Positions 34,011 through 47,825 of a stretch of 64,000 bases of DNA are shown here, one piece after another. Position 1 is the first letter of the stretch. Each line of letters starts with the position of its first letter. The position numbers and the translations under genes are program-made. This DNA is from Obelidium mucronatum. Taxonomy: Eukaryota > Chytridiomycota > Chytridiomycetes > Chytridiales > Chytriomycetaceae. Location: positions 1 to 64,000 of the forward strand of contig JAIVFH010000046.1 of the NCBI GenBank assembly GCA_025765595.1, in the 5' to 3' direction. The notes beneath the pieces are model-generated. The model did not search any database, had not been told where the DNA came from, and was given only the letters and a program-made list of their open reading frames with translations.

Positions 34011-37000
34011 ATGCCAACAAGTCAGCAGCAGCTTCCGCCTGGAATGTTTCCACTGAAAGCCCTGGTGTCAGCTTTAGTTGGACAAACTAATGCAGAGCTA
34101 GTTACTTTGGCTGATACGTAAGTGTGGCCGTTGATCCCAAAGTTTGAGTGCTTTAAAAAAGACTTTGTTTTGGTTAGGTTACCAGGATTGAGCTCAGACA
34201 ATCGGAAAACAGAACTGCTCAAATACTCTCTAAATTGGAGGCAGCAGTGGATTAAGCTGCTCGTTACTGTGCGATGGGCAAAGAAAGTTGGAGATTTGGG
34301 TCAATTGATGGTAAGCACTAGTCATGATTGTTTATCGCAGATTAAACTGTAAAAAACCAGTCTGTGATTTCCTTTCTTGATTCGCAAGATGTTTGCTTTT
34401 CGGGAGCTGCCGATGCGATGTTTAAAGTTCACTCAGAAATGCTGATGGCGAGGTGACTTTGTTCTACAACAGCACAACACGAAACTCACTGCAATATTCA
34501 GAGAACCAAGCTACTGATATTGTAACGGCAGTCGATATTCCTCAGTGCCGGAAACTTTCAGCGTCTTCCTTCGGTCATCAAGGTAAACTTGCTTCAAGTT
34601 CATCGCAAACAAATAAAATCTCTGGTTAGAAAACAACAATCCCACCGGCTCCTTTGACCGAGGCTCAGATTGAATCGGCTGTTTATAAAGTAGAAGAGGC
34701 GATTCGAATACGGTTGTTATTTAATGAGGTGGTTCCAGCCCCCTTTCGGCGGAATATGATAATAGGTGTAAAACGCGTCTTTATAATGGCCCAAACCCAC
34801 CTGATAAGTTTGACTTATCTCCTTCCTTTTGGGGTCAATAGATCGGGGATGTGTGACTTTTCGCGTCGACAACAAATTCCAAGTCACTTTATCGTTGGAT
34901 TTAAATGATAAGTCTATTCCCTGGACTGTTGTGGATCTTAAGATTTTGGTCAATTTTGTGAAGGAAGGTTATGAAGGTGAAGCGATATCCTGGCCAATTA
35001 AATAACCAATTAATAATTCAATATCCTTCCATGTTTTAGGCGTCATTGGAATAAATGATTATCAGCTACAAGGGGTGATTGAAAGTGCATCAAAGAGTTT
35101 ACTTTCAGCGGTGGAAGATCCCATATTAAGCGCCGAGGCTAGCTCTTCGGCAGAGACCACAGCCAAGCCAGCGGACGATAAACAGAACGAACCAGACCAC
35201 TATCCACTTGTGAGCCTGTACAATCACTTGGATCACTTTGTGGCCCAACTGCAAATGGAGATTCTTCGAACACAGGCATTTCATCTCGCCAGTTCTCGAT
35301 GGGCTCGTCAAATTGCATTTGATTTCATATCGACCGGTCCCGAGCGCTTGTTGAAGATTCGATACTGGTGTGGAACTTCTGGCGGCGCTGGTAAATATTG
35401 GTTTAACCAGGTATTACATTCCTTGACAAGAACTAAACTCCCACAAAAATAGAAAATGGACACGTTACGAATGCATTTTCTTGATATTAAGCTTTCTTCA
35501 GCAAAGCAAGAGAAATTGCTTCCAAAGGACATGGCCATTATTCTTTCAAACACTCATTCTGGATTCCCTTCAACATTTTCAAAAAGGCCATTACAGATCC
35601 GTGCCTATAGCGTTCTGTACGATTCGATCTCTGGAAAATCCGGTCCAGAAATTGCCCTTGTTAAACCCGAAACTTTGGAATCATTTGAATCAGAGTTGGA
35701 TATCGCAATGTTGGATGTGGAATCTCTGTTGAGCAGAGTCTGCCTTGTTCAAGGACAGTGTCTAGTGGCCGAAATTGCAAAGGCCCTCTGTGTTGACTTC
35801 GAGAATGTTAAAGTTGATTTAGGGTACTCTTCCGAAACTGATGGAAGACGGAATCCGGAGTTGACGTGTATTTACCGAGAAGATAAAGCTGTAAGACTAT
35901 GTGTGGATACAAGAACGGGATACATTCAGGTTGCTTTACTCGGTGGCGGATCTGATACTTTGATGGAATCAACTGGAATTTCTACCTTGGCACAGCTTGG
36001 CCCCGTCCCCGCAACAGAAGGTGAAAAGGAATCAGTTGTCGCAGTTCGTAAGATGGAAGAGTCTCTTCAAAAAGATTGGAGAAGCGTCACGGGTTTGATT
36101 GAGAATCTCAAGTACGCAACCTACCTGGAACAAATCAAAATGGACGTGGAGCTCAGTTGTAGTGGAGTCAAGTTCCTGGACAACTTGCCTTTCGATGAGT
36201 CGATTGTGGCTGCGTTTTGTAAACCCAAAGTACCCAAGCATATTGGTGTGGTGCGGTTGGAGGAGTGGGATCAGTCGTTTGTTGCTATAGCAGTTGGCCA
36301 GCATGGAGAACTTGATTCTGATAACGAAAGAAAGGAAATGATTGCTGGACCGGTTTATAAGGCATGGATTATCATGATTGGGTTTGTGGTTTTTTGTTCT
36401 GGTTTCCAGAGGTATTCCTAGCATTATTAATGTTTCGTTGACAGCGATGGCTCAACTGGATCTTCTTCCTCTTCTCTGAAACTATACATTCCAATCAAAA
36501 GGGACAATATATCCTTCTTCTTGAATTCGGAACGCAAAGAGGCTGAAACACCCAGAAATGAAGAGCATTCGAAACGCCGAAAAAAGACTACCTTGTCAGC
36601 TGAGCATCTGACTGACCCTGGGAATCAATATCTATGGACTGAAATGGGCTCTGAAGTATTGAGCTTAATTTTTTCATATGCCAGGTAATTTTGCAGAGTC
36701 CTTGATTGTTGATGCAATGACAATTTATTTTTCTCTCTCTCTTCAAAAGAAAACAACTGGCCTGGCTGACAGTATCAGCGCAAGTGAGAGACATGGCACT
36801 GGATTACGATCTTTGCTTTCCTCAGGAATACGCAATGTCACCAATTCCCGCCCATTCCCTTGCCATGGTGGCTCCGAAAATCACTATCCACCCCTTCTAT
36901 TTTGATATTGAACGCAAAATCCAAGCCAAATCAGACCCGAATCTCGACAGATCTGCGACCGAGGAGGACAAGTCAAGCAGATATTGTTTTGGAAATTTGT

Positions 37001-39073
37001 ATTTGGGCGTGGAGAAGGCGTTCTCGAACGGCAATACCAAGGAAACGGACATGGTTGTCGGCCGTGTCCGGCTAACAAATGAGATTTTACCCAAAGTCGG
37101 ACTTGTCAAGATGGATTGTGAGTGTGACACGGGTGTGTTTCTTGCCTATATTGATTTTTTCTTCTTTATTTTTTGTTTTCTGGAGCAGCTCCGTTGGCAT
37201 CTTTTGACGCAAATCACTCCGTTATAACGTTGGCGATACCTCACAGCGACATAAGCGCAAAAGAGATTCTTCGGCACTGGAAAGGACTCGCCGCCATTGC
37301 AGAAGTTGCATCTCAAATTTGGACTCGACAACAATGGTTTCTTGCACACGGAATTGAAATTGCTTCCTACGCGGTTGGGATGCTCACAATGCGTGTTGAA
37401 GCATGGGGAATACTCAAGTTTGATGGGAATGGATCCAGTTTATTAAGGCTTCGGTGGAGACGGTTTGTGACGGACCTTGTTGCGTCGAAAAATCCAGAGA
37501 ATGAAGGTGGGAAAGCGAAAGGCCTTGATCAATTTATTTTGGAAAGCGTTTGTGAGAATGGGGAGTTGGAGGAGAATGTTGATGAGGCAAAGGCGGCTTG
37601 GATCATGAAGCTTCAGAGCTTGTTGAATGATTGTTTGGATATGGTTGTTTTTGCCAAGGTGTGTTTTTTTTTCTTTTGATTTCTTTCTTTTTTTTTAACA
37701 ATACTTTCTTTCAGCATTTACATCCAGTCTCCAGTTTGATGAAACGTCTTCTTGAGGTGGAGGCCATCTCAAATAGTGTCGAGAATCGCGTGAATGGAGA
37801 GCAGGACGTGAAAGTGGTGGCCAAGAGCCTTTCTTGGATTCGATTTATTCAAGGAGTCTATGGTCTTGACTTTTATCTCTTTACCAACGACACCATGATT
37901 GTCTATGACGCGTCAGCAGGTGGTCCCGACGGCATTTTTGATCCAGCCTTAAAGCCAATTCCCAACTTCTCCCGAAGTACCCAGGCACTGCCAAATGCAA
38001 AAGCTCCTCTTTTGGAGAAACTTCCAGAGTATTTAAAGTCCAGCAGTCAACCGTCTGAAATCAAGTTAAAAGAACTGCCGCGGGGTATATTGTTTGGATT
38101 GAATGCTCAAGACTCTATTTTACCGATAATACTCAAATATGTGGATGCCTGGGTCGACACTCAAGTGGCTGGCGTCCCAGGCTGCCAACAGCACAACAAT
38201 GTCGTTTCTTGTGGATGAAAGCACTTTGAAGATTCATTGTAAACGTTCCGATAATTTGTGCAATTCTGGGTGGATGTGGAACGGTAGCTGGTTGTTTGGT
38301 GTGCAATCGACGCAGCCTGGACAAGCAGAAATCATGGAGCAACTCGCCAAATACTTGAGAGCCAAGGTTTTTTCTCAGTTTTTTGTGAATTTTGAAGCCC
38401 TATCCAACCAACTTTTGTTCCTTTTTGGCAAACACAGTTTTCGTCCGTGCAGGCATTGACAAGGAACATCAGACCTCCAATGCTTTCTTATTTGAATTTC
38501 ATGCATCTTCCTGATACTGTGTTGTCAGACTTTAACCGGTTTTGCGCGGAAGAGACAAGGAAGGACGGAGTTTCCACTAGAGCAACGTGGTGCCTGGTTA
38601 TGCCAACAAATCCCCCAACAAAGTTGGCTCATTTACCCAAACCGGGAGAACTCGCCTTTTTTGTAGATTTCAGTATATCGCGAATTAGTCTGGTGGTACG
38701 TTTCTTGTTTGTTCATTTGTTAGTGTGTTGACTCTAAAAAAACAACTCAAAAAAACAGTTCAAAATCATGGCGGCTGATGGAACACACAGGATTTTGCCT
38801 CTTCATTACAACTACAAGACGAGATTTGTTGGTTTGTGGAAACCCGAACCGAATCCTGACGACTTGACACTCGAAGACGCAAGCAACCCGTTCTTCCAAG
38901 CCAAAGTAAAACAACTCGCGGAAGACGCCTCGCTGCCCTCTCTTGAAAAGATCTTTTTGAAGTTGAGCAGGACAAATGTGCCTCTTGACAAGGGGGGTCC
39001 CGAAAAGGCGTTCCAAGCAGTGCGATATGTGATTACCAAGTATTCATCCGTCGCCAGTGAACTGAGTGAGTGA
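34011..39073 (+). CDS. Mediator complex subunit 14 (MED14/Rgr1)
   Basis: A large multi-exon gene encoding roughly 1,300 residues. The N-terminus is characteristic of MED14, the scaffold linking Mediator head, middle and tail: LVSALVGQTNAELVTLADT, LPGLSSDNRKTELLKYSLNW, then LLVTVRWAKK, SVISFLDSQDVCFSGAADAMF and FQRLPSVIK. The next exons hold the VTFRVDNKF beta module and RYWCGTSGGA segments. The C-terminal half is long and less conserved; it carries repeats of the same beta/alpha architecture and ends HYNYKTRFVGLW then VITKYSSVASELSE. Frames break near 34541 and near 38200, each by one extra base. Acts in the nucleus in RNA polymerase II transcription. The first three exons are firm (34011-34117, 34178-34310, from 34351); many later splice sites are approximate. 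Confidence 0.85.
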
Positions 39074-39139
39074 ATACTGCTTGTGGATCAGCAGGAATAA
39101 AACCAGAAAAAACTTTCGCCAACAACAAACAAATCCAAA

Positions 39140-41028
39140 ATGCTTCCCCTCAGCGACTCGTCCTTCGAAACTGTGCGTCGCGATAAGCGCTCTTTTGTCG
39201 ACAAGTCGCTTTTCATCGCCGAAGTTGTCTCGGCTCGCGCGAGAGTCTCTCTGATTCTGCGCCCGCGTCGCTTCGGAAAATCACTCAACTTGTCGATGCT
39301 CAAAAGCTTCTTTGATGTTTCTGGAAAAGAAGAAAACAGAAAACTGTTTGAGGGGCTGCGCATCGAGAGGGAACATCCAAGGCTGTTTGAAGAAACAAGG
39401 CAAGGCGCCTTTGGGTGTCATCCAGTCATTGCTCTGGACCTGAAGGTTTACCCACCTTTGTCATCTGTGGGTTTTTAACTTGCGTGAAACAGGATATCAA
39501 GGCGTTAAGGTGGGAGGATATGCTCAGCCGCATGCGCAACCTGATCTCAAGGACTTACTCTCGGTTTGGCTATCTTGTCGATTCTGATAGTCTTCTTGAC
39601 CATGAAAAGGCACTCTTCCGCCGTATAAAGTCAAACGACAAAACTGTGAATCAATCCATTCTTGAATCATCCCTTCGGAATCTATCGGCATTTCTCACTC
39701 AACACCACAAGACATCGTGTGTTATTCTTATTGACGAGTTTGATACCCCTCTCCAATCGGCTTACCAAAATGGGTTCTTTGAAGAGGCGAATAACTTCTA
39801 CAATCTCCTGTTTTCCGCATTGCTTAAGGTAAACTCAGTCTAATTATTTTTTTTGTCACAGTTTCTCTGTTAGATCTTATCGCTTATTATCGTCAGGGAA
39901 ATGATGAAAATGTCTTCAAAGCGGTATTGGTCGGAATTCTTCGCGTTTCAAAGCCAGACTTGCTCAATAATCTCAAAGTATATTCGTTTCAAGCCAATCG
40001 ATACACTGATAAATTCGGTTTTACTGCAGCAGAGGTTCATACACTGCTTTCTCAGTATCAAGAGATGTTTGTCGCGGAAACGATGGTTTCAAAGTGGTAC
40101 AATGGGTACCAATCCAATGATGTTCCTCTTTTCAATCCTTTTTCTATAATCAATTTATGTGCGAGAGGTATTATTCGGAATTATTGGGCTGACTCGGGTA
40201 TTTATTTATCATCAGTTGTTGGATTTTTTGACCTTGCTATTTTTTTTTCAGGCGGAACCGCTGCTATTCAGACTCTTTTCCAATCGCGTACTTTGGCTTT
40301 CAAAAAGACTGTCTTGATATTAATGACTTTGAAACCTGTCAGAATAGACATCAACGAGTCTCTCCGCTATCATGACTGCAACCACATCAAAGATGACTCA
40401 GATGTATGGACCCTCCTGTATTATGCTGGATATTTGAGCGTGAATCACGATGGATCGTTTCGTATTCCGAATATGGACGTTTATTCAGATTGGATATCTT
40501 GGTTGTTACCAAATTTGCATAATAAGCTGGTCATACACTCACTAGCAGAATCGTTCCTGAAAGGAGATGTTCAAGACCTGAGCTGCAACCTATCGAACAC
40601 TTTTGCAAACAGTTTTTCATATTTTGATGTGATTGGTGCTATTTTCGATTCCGGTGCTCATGTGGAGGCTTTTTGGTGTGCGTTTTGTCTCGGCCTTTTC
40701 ATCTGGGCTCGGGATTGCAAACTCAACCATGTTAAATGGAATCACGATGTTGAATTCGGTCGGTTGTAATGTCTCAGTAATGCCAGTACTTCAAATTGGC
40801 GCATCTATTGGAGTGATTGTTCAGTTTAAAGGCATAGCTGAGGATGATTTCGGAGCCATAGCGTTGACTCACGATTGGAATAAGGAATATCGCACATCTT
40901 GTCCCCCGATGTTGACTAAATTGTGCGAATATTGTGTTTCTTTTGAGGGTGGGTATTTTCATGCAGTGGTTGAAAAATGGGAGAGAATAGTAGGAAACGA
41001 GTGGACCAAAGTCTCATCTTTTGCATAA
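39140..41028 (+). CDS. AAA-ATPase-like protein with degenerate PDDEXK_9 nuclease domain
   Basis: The N-terminal AAA-ATPase-like domain (PF09820 type) has FVDKSLFIAEV, Walker A RPRRFGKSLNLSML and Walker B CVILIDEFDTPL. Three introns or so separate AVLVGILRVSKPDLLNNL and the NYWADSGG-TAAIQTLF block, both typical of the family. The C-terminal region (VEAFWCAFCLGLF, then HVKWNHDVEFGR) aligns with the PDDEXK_9 nuclease domain. Two catalytic positions look changed: the Asp after GR is Asn (NVSVMPV) and the Glu of the E-x-K motif is Gln (VIVQFK). The frame slips by one base at 40763-40768, close to the first of these. Such genes are multicopy in many zoosporic fungi; role unknown. The ATPase looks intact and the nuclease probably not. 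Confidence 0.8.
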
Positions 41029-41115
41029 TTTCAATTAAAAGATGTTACGTGCATGCATGAGGATAATCTATTTTAATTGATTGTGTCCATTTATATACAA
41101 ACTGAGAGTTGTGGT

Positions 41116-42073
41116 TCACATGGCGCCTTCCTTTTCCTTTCGGACGCGTTCCATTCGGTCTTGATAAATCAATTCAATATGTTCCTTCATATCCTCGAAT
41201 TCGTTTATTATGATTGAAAAGTCCATGGCCGAGAGACTGTAGAGTGTGCATGCCGTAACGGCTTGAATTGAAGCGGTTCTCGGAATATTAGCTATAAGCG
41301 CCACTTCTGCATCCATGAGATAAGTTTGATTAATTTGGTCACTCGCTGGAAAAAAACAAAAAACCAACCTCCAAAAAATGATCCTGCATTAGCAGACGCG
41401 ACTTTTTTCCCACCAACAATAATATCGACTTTGCCCGACTGAACAAAATACATGTTTGACCCACTCTCTCCTTGATGGAAAATAAAATCTCCCGGAATGT
41501 AGTAGACAGCGTTCAGGGCGGTTGCTATTTTCCCTAGATAGATGCTGTCTCGGCCATCCTTCATATCTCTGTGAAGGAAGGGGACTTGTTCAATAAGGCG
41601 TCGACAATTGATTGACGCCAGTTCCTGCAAACGTCTTCAGTTTAAATTAACCCTAAGCCTAACCCAAACCATGCGAAGGGAACTGTTCATATCAGACAAT
41701 AATGTCTGTTCCTCGAAATACTTGCCACGGTATTTGAATTCATAGTAAGAGAGTACTTTCTTCTTTGTAGCTGCGTCGATTTGCTTCCAATTCAAGTACT
41801 CATTCAACTCATCGATTTTTTGCCGATACAGCCTTCCAGACGAATCATATGCGATCGCTGCCGACGATAGCAAACCGACAAAGAGCGCATACTGTATTTC
41901 ATTTCAAGTTATATAACATATGTAATTTGAAAGGTAAGAAGTAAAATACCAAGGCTGCGCCACAGACAATGAAAATAATGGTAATCGCTTGCTCAGATAT
42001 CGTTTCCGGTCTTTTTTTAAAATAAAAATGATGGATGTTTTTGTTTTTAAGATGGATAGAAAATACCCACCAC

Positions 42074-42124
<51 letters not shown>

Positions 42125-44459
42125 CTCAACTTGAAATTCATACAAAACATATTTCCAACAGCCTGCGTCAACATCCAGATATACTTGACGTCTTTCCCTG
42201 CAGCATGAATCCCACCCTCAAAGAAAATCCAATGATCGAATTGAATATCCCACGTATGAAAGCCCTCCAATGATCCCACGTAAACAGCGTGCAAGCTTGT
42301 ATGTGCAGGTAGACAATCAATAGACAACCGATAGGAATGATACGAGACATGATTGACCCGATACCGCCAACGTTTTCAATGTAATGGCGTATTCGCAGAG
42401 ATATTCCATTATGAGAGAGGAGGGTTTTTAGTTTTAATATTCGGACTAGACGAAGAAAAGAGAGCGGGTAAGATAGGTATCCTATGCGGATTAATTCAAT
42501 CCAAGGAATCTATATAATTGAAATCTTAGCATTTGTTGAGTGCAATCCTGACATCTTACGATGGACAGGGCATCTATGATGATACTGCATCCAATATAAT
42601 GTATAATCCAATTTTGTAGAGACAATCGCTTGCTTCGCGATGTTGATTCTGACTTTGAGGGTAGAAGCGGGGTTATCATATTGATGAGTGTGTCCACGAG
42701 AAAAATGCCTGAAAGGCTGTAGAGCTTTTCAGAGACGGCTTTGCAAATTTTAAAATAAAAATCACGTTCATGAACATACATATACGCTCCTTGTGTGGTA
42801 TATGAAAGCTCATCGGTATCGAAGCTTGTGATAAAGGGTGTGTAGAAGAGTATAAAGCAGTAAAATACTGTTTCGATGTAAAAGTTAAGTGGCGGTTAAA
42901 GAAGTAGGAGTGTTTTGTCAGTATCAAACCAATCATAAATGAACTAATATAGAATCCAAAGATAGACATTGGATGAATTCCACATCTAAGAAATGAAGGT
43001 TGCATTCCTCCTTCCAATTCTCGGCAATTATATGGGATAAAGCTTCCTTTTTGATCGAAAGCTGGATATAGAAACAGTTTGCCGAATATGGTTGGGCCCC
43101 GTATGGTAGGCGTGTATGAAGATGCTTGCGGCATAAACGATGGAAGTGTGGAAGTTACGGCTCGTTCAGAAGAGAACTTGAGAGAAGACAACTTGCCAAA
43201 AGACATGGGAATAATGTAATCTTCTGATTTGTTTAACTTTGGGCTATCTGCTTCATTCAGATCTTGCATATGTTCAACAAACTGTCGATTTATCACGCAT
43301 GACGTATTTTTTTCCATAAGATTTCGGCCCGCCGTCGAGGTAGGGTACCTCTGACACTTGTTATTTTTATTGCGGGTGCAGCTGCATCGGGAAACGAGCC
43401 AGATGAAGTATTCGCAAATACGCTCCACCTTGGACTGGAGCTTTCCGGAATTCGATTGTCATTTTCTTCAGCAGCATTGACGGGTAATATGAATACTTTA
43501 GCTCCAAGCTGTGGAGACTTTGACGCCGTCTTAACTTCATTCGCCACAGGTGAAATATTTCGTTTTCTTGGAGATCCGCTGGTGGAATCAACCAAACTAT
43601 TTCGCAACTGTTCAGATCTCGCTGGTTTCCCTTTCGGTTTCACAGAAGGGCGAGCCGTTTTTAGCTCGTGCTGAAAACGTGCTTTAGCTTGCATGTCCGT
43701 TGAAATTGAATGCCGAAGAACAGCTTCCTCCTCATCTTCAACAGGAGCAGTTGCAACGAAATCCGCTTCCAGATCTACTTTGGGGGTTGAAAAGCCAGCA
43801 ACAGATGAGCGCCGATTCCTTGTTGATTCACGAGGCGAAATTCCACCATTGAAAACGGTCGTCAATTGATGTAGCAGAGTCTGCTTTATGTTTTTCTCCG
43901 CATCAGGATTCCCTTCATTATTGGCTTTCCATCGAACGGCACCTGGACCTCCCATCTTTTTGCCTTTGCTCTGGACTCGTTTCAGTTTACTGTCTAACCG
44001 CATATCATCTTCTTCAGATTCCATTTCGAGTTTTGCTTCAGCATGAACAGGCAGCTTATAGTCCCCACCATCCCACCGAATCCCCACACTGTAACGCTTA
44101 ATATCATTCAAAGACGTGATGGAGGCACTCATGAGTTTAGGATTGGGTCTGCTCAACAGCAAAAGACTCTGCTGTGATGATGTTCCGCCAGAACCACTCA
44201 GCTGACCAATCCCAGGCGGAATTAAATACTGGGAGTGTGTTGAGTGAAGCGATTGTTGAGAAATGTAAGGCGCTCCATCGAACGACAACTTTCTGGCGTC
44301 TGTATTAACGTTCACGCCTGGGTTCAGCTTTGCGACAATCTCAACAACCTTGTTCATTCGAGTGAGGCCAAGGGTTATTTGACGCTGGAGGGAGCTCAAA
44401 GACTGCTGAAGCTCTATTGTTTCGCTAAGTAGGTGCCTTACATCGACTGAATCGGGCAT
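41116..44459 (-). CDS. Cyclic-nucleotide-gated/HCN-like channel 1
   Basis: First of three tandem paralogues. The N-terminus (MPDSVDVRHLLSETIELQQS, a short coiled coil) leads into ~350 disordered residues. Six helices follow: GIHPMSIFGFYISSFMIG region, S4 FLRLVRILKLKTLL (spaced Arg/Lys voltage sensor), S5 SRIIPIGCLLIVYLHIQAC, pore helix YIWMLTQAVGNMFCMNFK and S6 EQAITIIFIVCGAALV. The C-linker (YYEFKYRGKYFEEQTLL) and a cyclic-nucleotide-binding domain complete it; GEVALIANIPRTASIQA has the Glu and Arg that hold the cyclic phosphate. The filter position reads MNF, not GYG. An intron just after the pore contains a 46-base T run. The frame slips at 43307-43313 (T7) and near 42282. Confidence 0.85.
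42075..42120. repeat. 46-base A/T homopolymer
   Basis: Uninterrupted run of 46 A on the plus strand (T on the coding strand). It lies in the intron between the pore and S6 exons of channel 1, about 12 bases after the donor. The exact length is likely to be imprecise in the assembly. Confidence 0.9.
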
Positions 44460-44566
44460 GTTGGGGCGACAGTCGTGAAATGTTGATCTTATTGTACTGT
44501 AAATCCAACTGGGTCCAGAGCTAAAGTTAAAACGGCAAATTATATATTATTCCATATCTATGATTT

Positions 44567-47500
44567 TCAATTAATCGCTTTCTTTGCTTCGGCCTCTCTT
44601 TTGACTCGCTCCATTCGTTCTTCATAAATGAGTTCCATTCGCTCTTTCATATCTTCAAACTCATTGATGATGGTTGTAAAATCGACTGCCGATAAACTAT
44701 ATAGCGTGCAGGCACAAGCCGCTTGAATTGAGGCGGTTCTGGGAATATTGGCAATGAGTGCCACCTCTCCAAAAAACGATCCTTCTTTTGCTGTAGCCAC
44801 TTGCTTCCCACTCACAATTATATTCACCATCCCAGAATGTATAAAGTACATTCCAGCTCCGATTTCACCCTGATGAAATACAAAATCTCCTGTGATATAG
44901 TACATGGCGGTGAGAGCCATCGCGATTTTCCCGAATATAGATGGAATCACGCCCATCTTTCATATCTCGATTTAGAAAGGGGACTTTCTCGATGAGTCTC
45001 TTGCAATTAATTGTTGCCAGTTCCTAAACCGAATATCAGGCACAAGTAACCGAATCATAATAATTATGTCACACTATACCATTCGCAATGAGCCGTTCAT
45101 ATCTGCCAAGAGATTTTGCTCTTCAAAATACTTTCCGCGATATTTAAATTCATAATAAGATAGAACTTTTTTCTTTGTGGGGACATCGATTCGTTTCCAT
45201 GTCATGTATTCGTTTAATTCATCGAGTTTTTGGCGGTAGAGTCTTCCAGATGAGTCATATGCAATGACGGCTGAAGATAAAAGACCGACGAGAAGTGCAT
45301 ACTAACAGCATATTTGGACGGTGAGGAATGGTCCAAATAACGAAAAACCATGTAAGAAGTTACCAAAGCTCCACCGCATACGATAAATATTATATTCAAA
45401 ACTTGCTCTGGGATTGTTTGTGGCCTGTAAAATAGAAGGGGTGTGTCAACCAAATATAATCAAACCAGCCAAACAAAAAATGAAACGAACTTGAAATTCA
45501 TTGCAAACATATTTCCAACAGCTTGAATAAGCATCCAAGTATATGCTTCAGATCTGTTGGCAGCTTCTATCCCTCCTTCGAAATTCCTCCAGTGATCAAA
45601 CTGGTTATTCCAAGTGCTAAACTTTTGAAGGGATGAAACGTAGTACAAAGAGCAGGCTTGTAAATGCATAAAAACTATCAGCAATCCGCAGATGGGAATA
45701 ATGCGGGACATGACTGAACCGATACCCCCAAGGTTTTCAATGTGGTATCCAATTTTCCTGCACATTCCGTTGTGGGCCAACATTTTTCGAAGACGGATCA
45801 ATCGCGCGAGACGAAGAAATGAAAGTGGATAGAGGATTTCTGGGTAAGAATGGAGTATTTGCCGAATGGGAATCTAATTTAAGGCTCAATATCATGCGCT
45901 TACAGTTGCAACACGACAAAAACTATGGGACTGACCAGTGAAACAAAATCTATCAAAATATTCCGCTTGATATATTTTATCGCCCATTTTGATAGCGATA
46001 GGCGTCTGCCTTGCGACGATAGATCGAACTTGTGGGGGTGTAGAGGTGTGATGATGTTGATAATTGTGTCAAAGGACAGCAGGATAGATATGCTATAAAA
46101 AAAGTATAGGTATAAAAAAGCCGAAAAAAAAATCATCTGAACTAACGTGTACGTATAAGTAATCTCTGACTCCAGAGTTGTATCACGGGCGTAGCTTGAT
46201 CTGAATGGTTCATAAAACAACGCGAAACCATAGACTCCTGAATATCTCGCTTAATAGTTGAAAATAGGCACAGTGCTAGAAAGGAACGTGTACCTAGCAT
46301 AGCGGAGCTAACTATGACACTGAAAAGTGACATCGGATGTATCCCACTCTTAAAAAATCGTGTTGTGTCACCAGGCTCCAGTTCTCGTCTCTCCTTCGGA
46401 ATAAAGTTTCCTTTCTGATTGAACGCGGGATACAAGAACATTCGCGCTATGGTTGAAACATGTTTCTTTGGGATATTGTCCAAAGACACTCTTCTTCCTT
46501 GCTTGCTTCACATACTTTGTTTGTTCCGATTTTAAAACCAAAGCAGATGGAAGAGCAGTAATACATTGGTCATTTTTCGGTGCGGGCGCTAGGCCCTCCA
46601 CAAAATCAGGAGAGTCCAGAACGGCATCCCTCAGTTTTCCCCACAACTCTCTAGCCCTCCGCTTCGCAGGCACTCAATTCAGGTTTTGTTACGGTTATAG
46701 AAACCTCCGGGTTATTTGGTTTTGTATTTGCTGTATCTGGCTGGTCTGGATTGGTATTTGTGATGGATTCTGTAGATGCATTGGCGCAAATACTAGAGTC
46801 AGTACTACTTTCGGTCTCTTCAACATTCTCTGTGCGTTTTTTATCCTCAGTTGCTTTTTTCGCGTCCAAAAGACTCTGCACCACATCCTGCAGTCCTCCC
46901 CTTTTTCGTGTAGGCTTCGGCAACGATGCCGTTGGCAATGGAGGTTGGGAAGAATCCATCGACATTCCGCGACTCCGTGAAACTTCAAGCGCTTTTTTAG
47001 ACGCGCTGAGTGATGTTGATTTGCTGCGCGATATTTTTGCTGACTGCAACGAATCGGCTTTGGGTTCATCAGAGACAACAGACGCCGTATCTGATGCCGT
47101 TGTGACTATAAACCTGCCGCTAACTCCGGGCTTTTGAGATTGTTTCGAAGAAGAAGTAGGCCCCAAAACAGAGAGGAACTGCATTGATTTTGCCCCACTG
47201 TCCAATCCAGAACTCTGGCTTTGCCCTTCATTTCGCCGCATTCTCAATAGTGACCGGAAAAACACCTGCGGAGGTCCCAATGGATGGGCGCTGCGGCTGT
47301 TAGATTCTTCATCTGCTGATTCCACTTGGATTTTAACTTCCTCCTTCAAAATCTTGTTTGTAGTCACTTTCGTCCCATCGAATACCAGAGCTCATTTGTT
47401 TAACCTGATCCAGAGAGAGATTTGACGTCCCACGCGACTGGGATTTAGCTCCTCGTTGCAGCGAAACGATGCTCTGCTGAAGGATTGTATTCGTGTTTAT

Positions 47501-47750
47501 GCCAGCCAATCGAAGGGGAAGAGCAGGCGGAATATAGCTATTTTCTTCGGTATTTCGTATGGGGCCGGGCAAAAGCTTCTTCGGATGTTTTTTTGGAGCT
47601 GGTTGTGGACAGACTCAATCTGGCAATCATTTCGACAACGTGGTTCATACGCGTCAGACCCATCGTAACTTGGCGCTGCAAGGAAGACATCGATTGCTGA
47701 AGCTCAATAGATTCCGCGAGCAGGTGGGATATATCAACGATCTCTGGCAT
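44567..47750 (-). CDS. Cyclic-nucleotide-gated/HCN-like channel 2
   Basis: Second tandem paralogue, 75 bases from channel 3 and 107 from channel 1. The start at 47750 (MPEIVDISHLLAESIELQQS) aligns with its neighbours. A long Ser/Thr-rich N-terminus ends in RRARELWGKLRD. The S4 is FLRLARLIRLRKML; the S5 is SRIIPICGLLIVFMHLQAC. The pore segment AYTWMLIQAVGNMFAMNFK joins PQTIPEQVLNIIF through a split Lys codon, so the filter again reads MNF. The cyclic-nucleotide domain is complete (GDFVFHQGE, FFGEVALIANIPRTASI) and the tail is a Glu/Lys-rich helix ending KKAIN. The N-terminal frame slips at about 47560 and 47350. Expected in the plasma or flagellar membrane; gating by cAMP or cGMP is inferred. 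Confidence 0.85.
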
Positions 47751-47825
47751 TTTTCGCGTTGTATGATAACTGTAAATCTCACACCACAATCTTAAAAAAA
47801 AAACCACGATGCACATTGGATTCTA

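Noticed and set aside
42075..42120. Poly(A) run as the tail of a retrotransposed cDNA
   Set aside because: It lies within an intron of a multi-exon channel, with no target-site duplication or intronless coding copy next to it.
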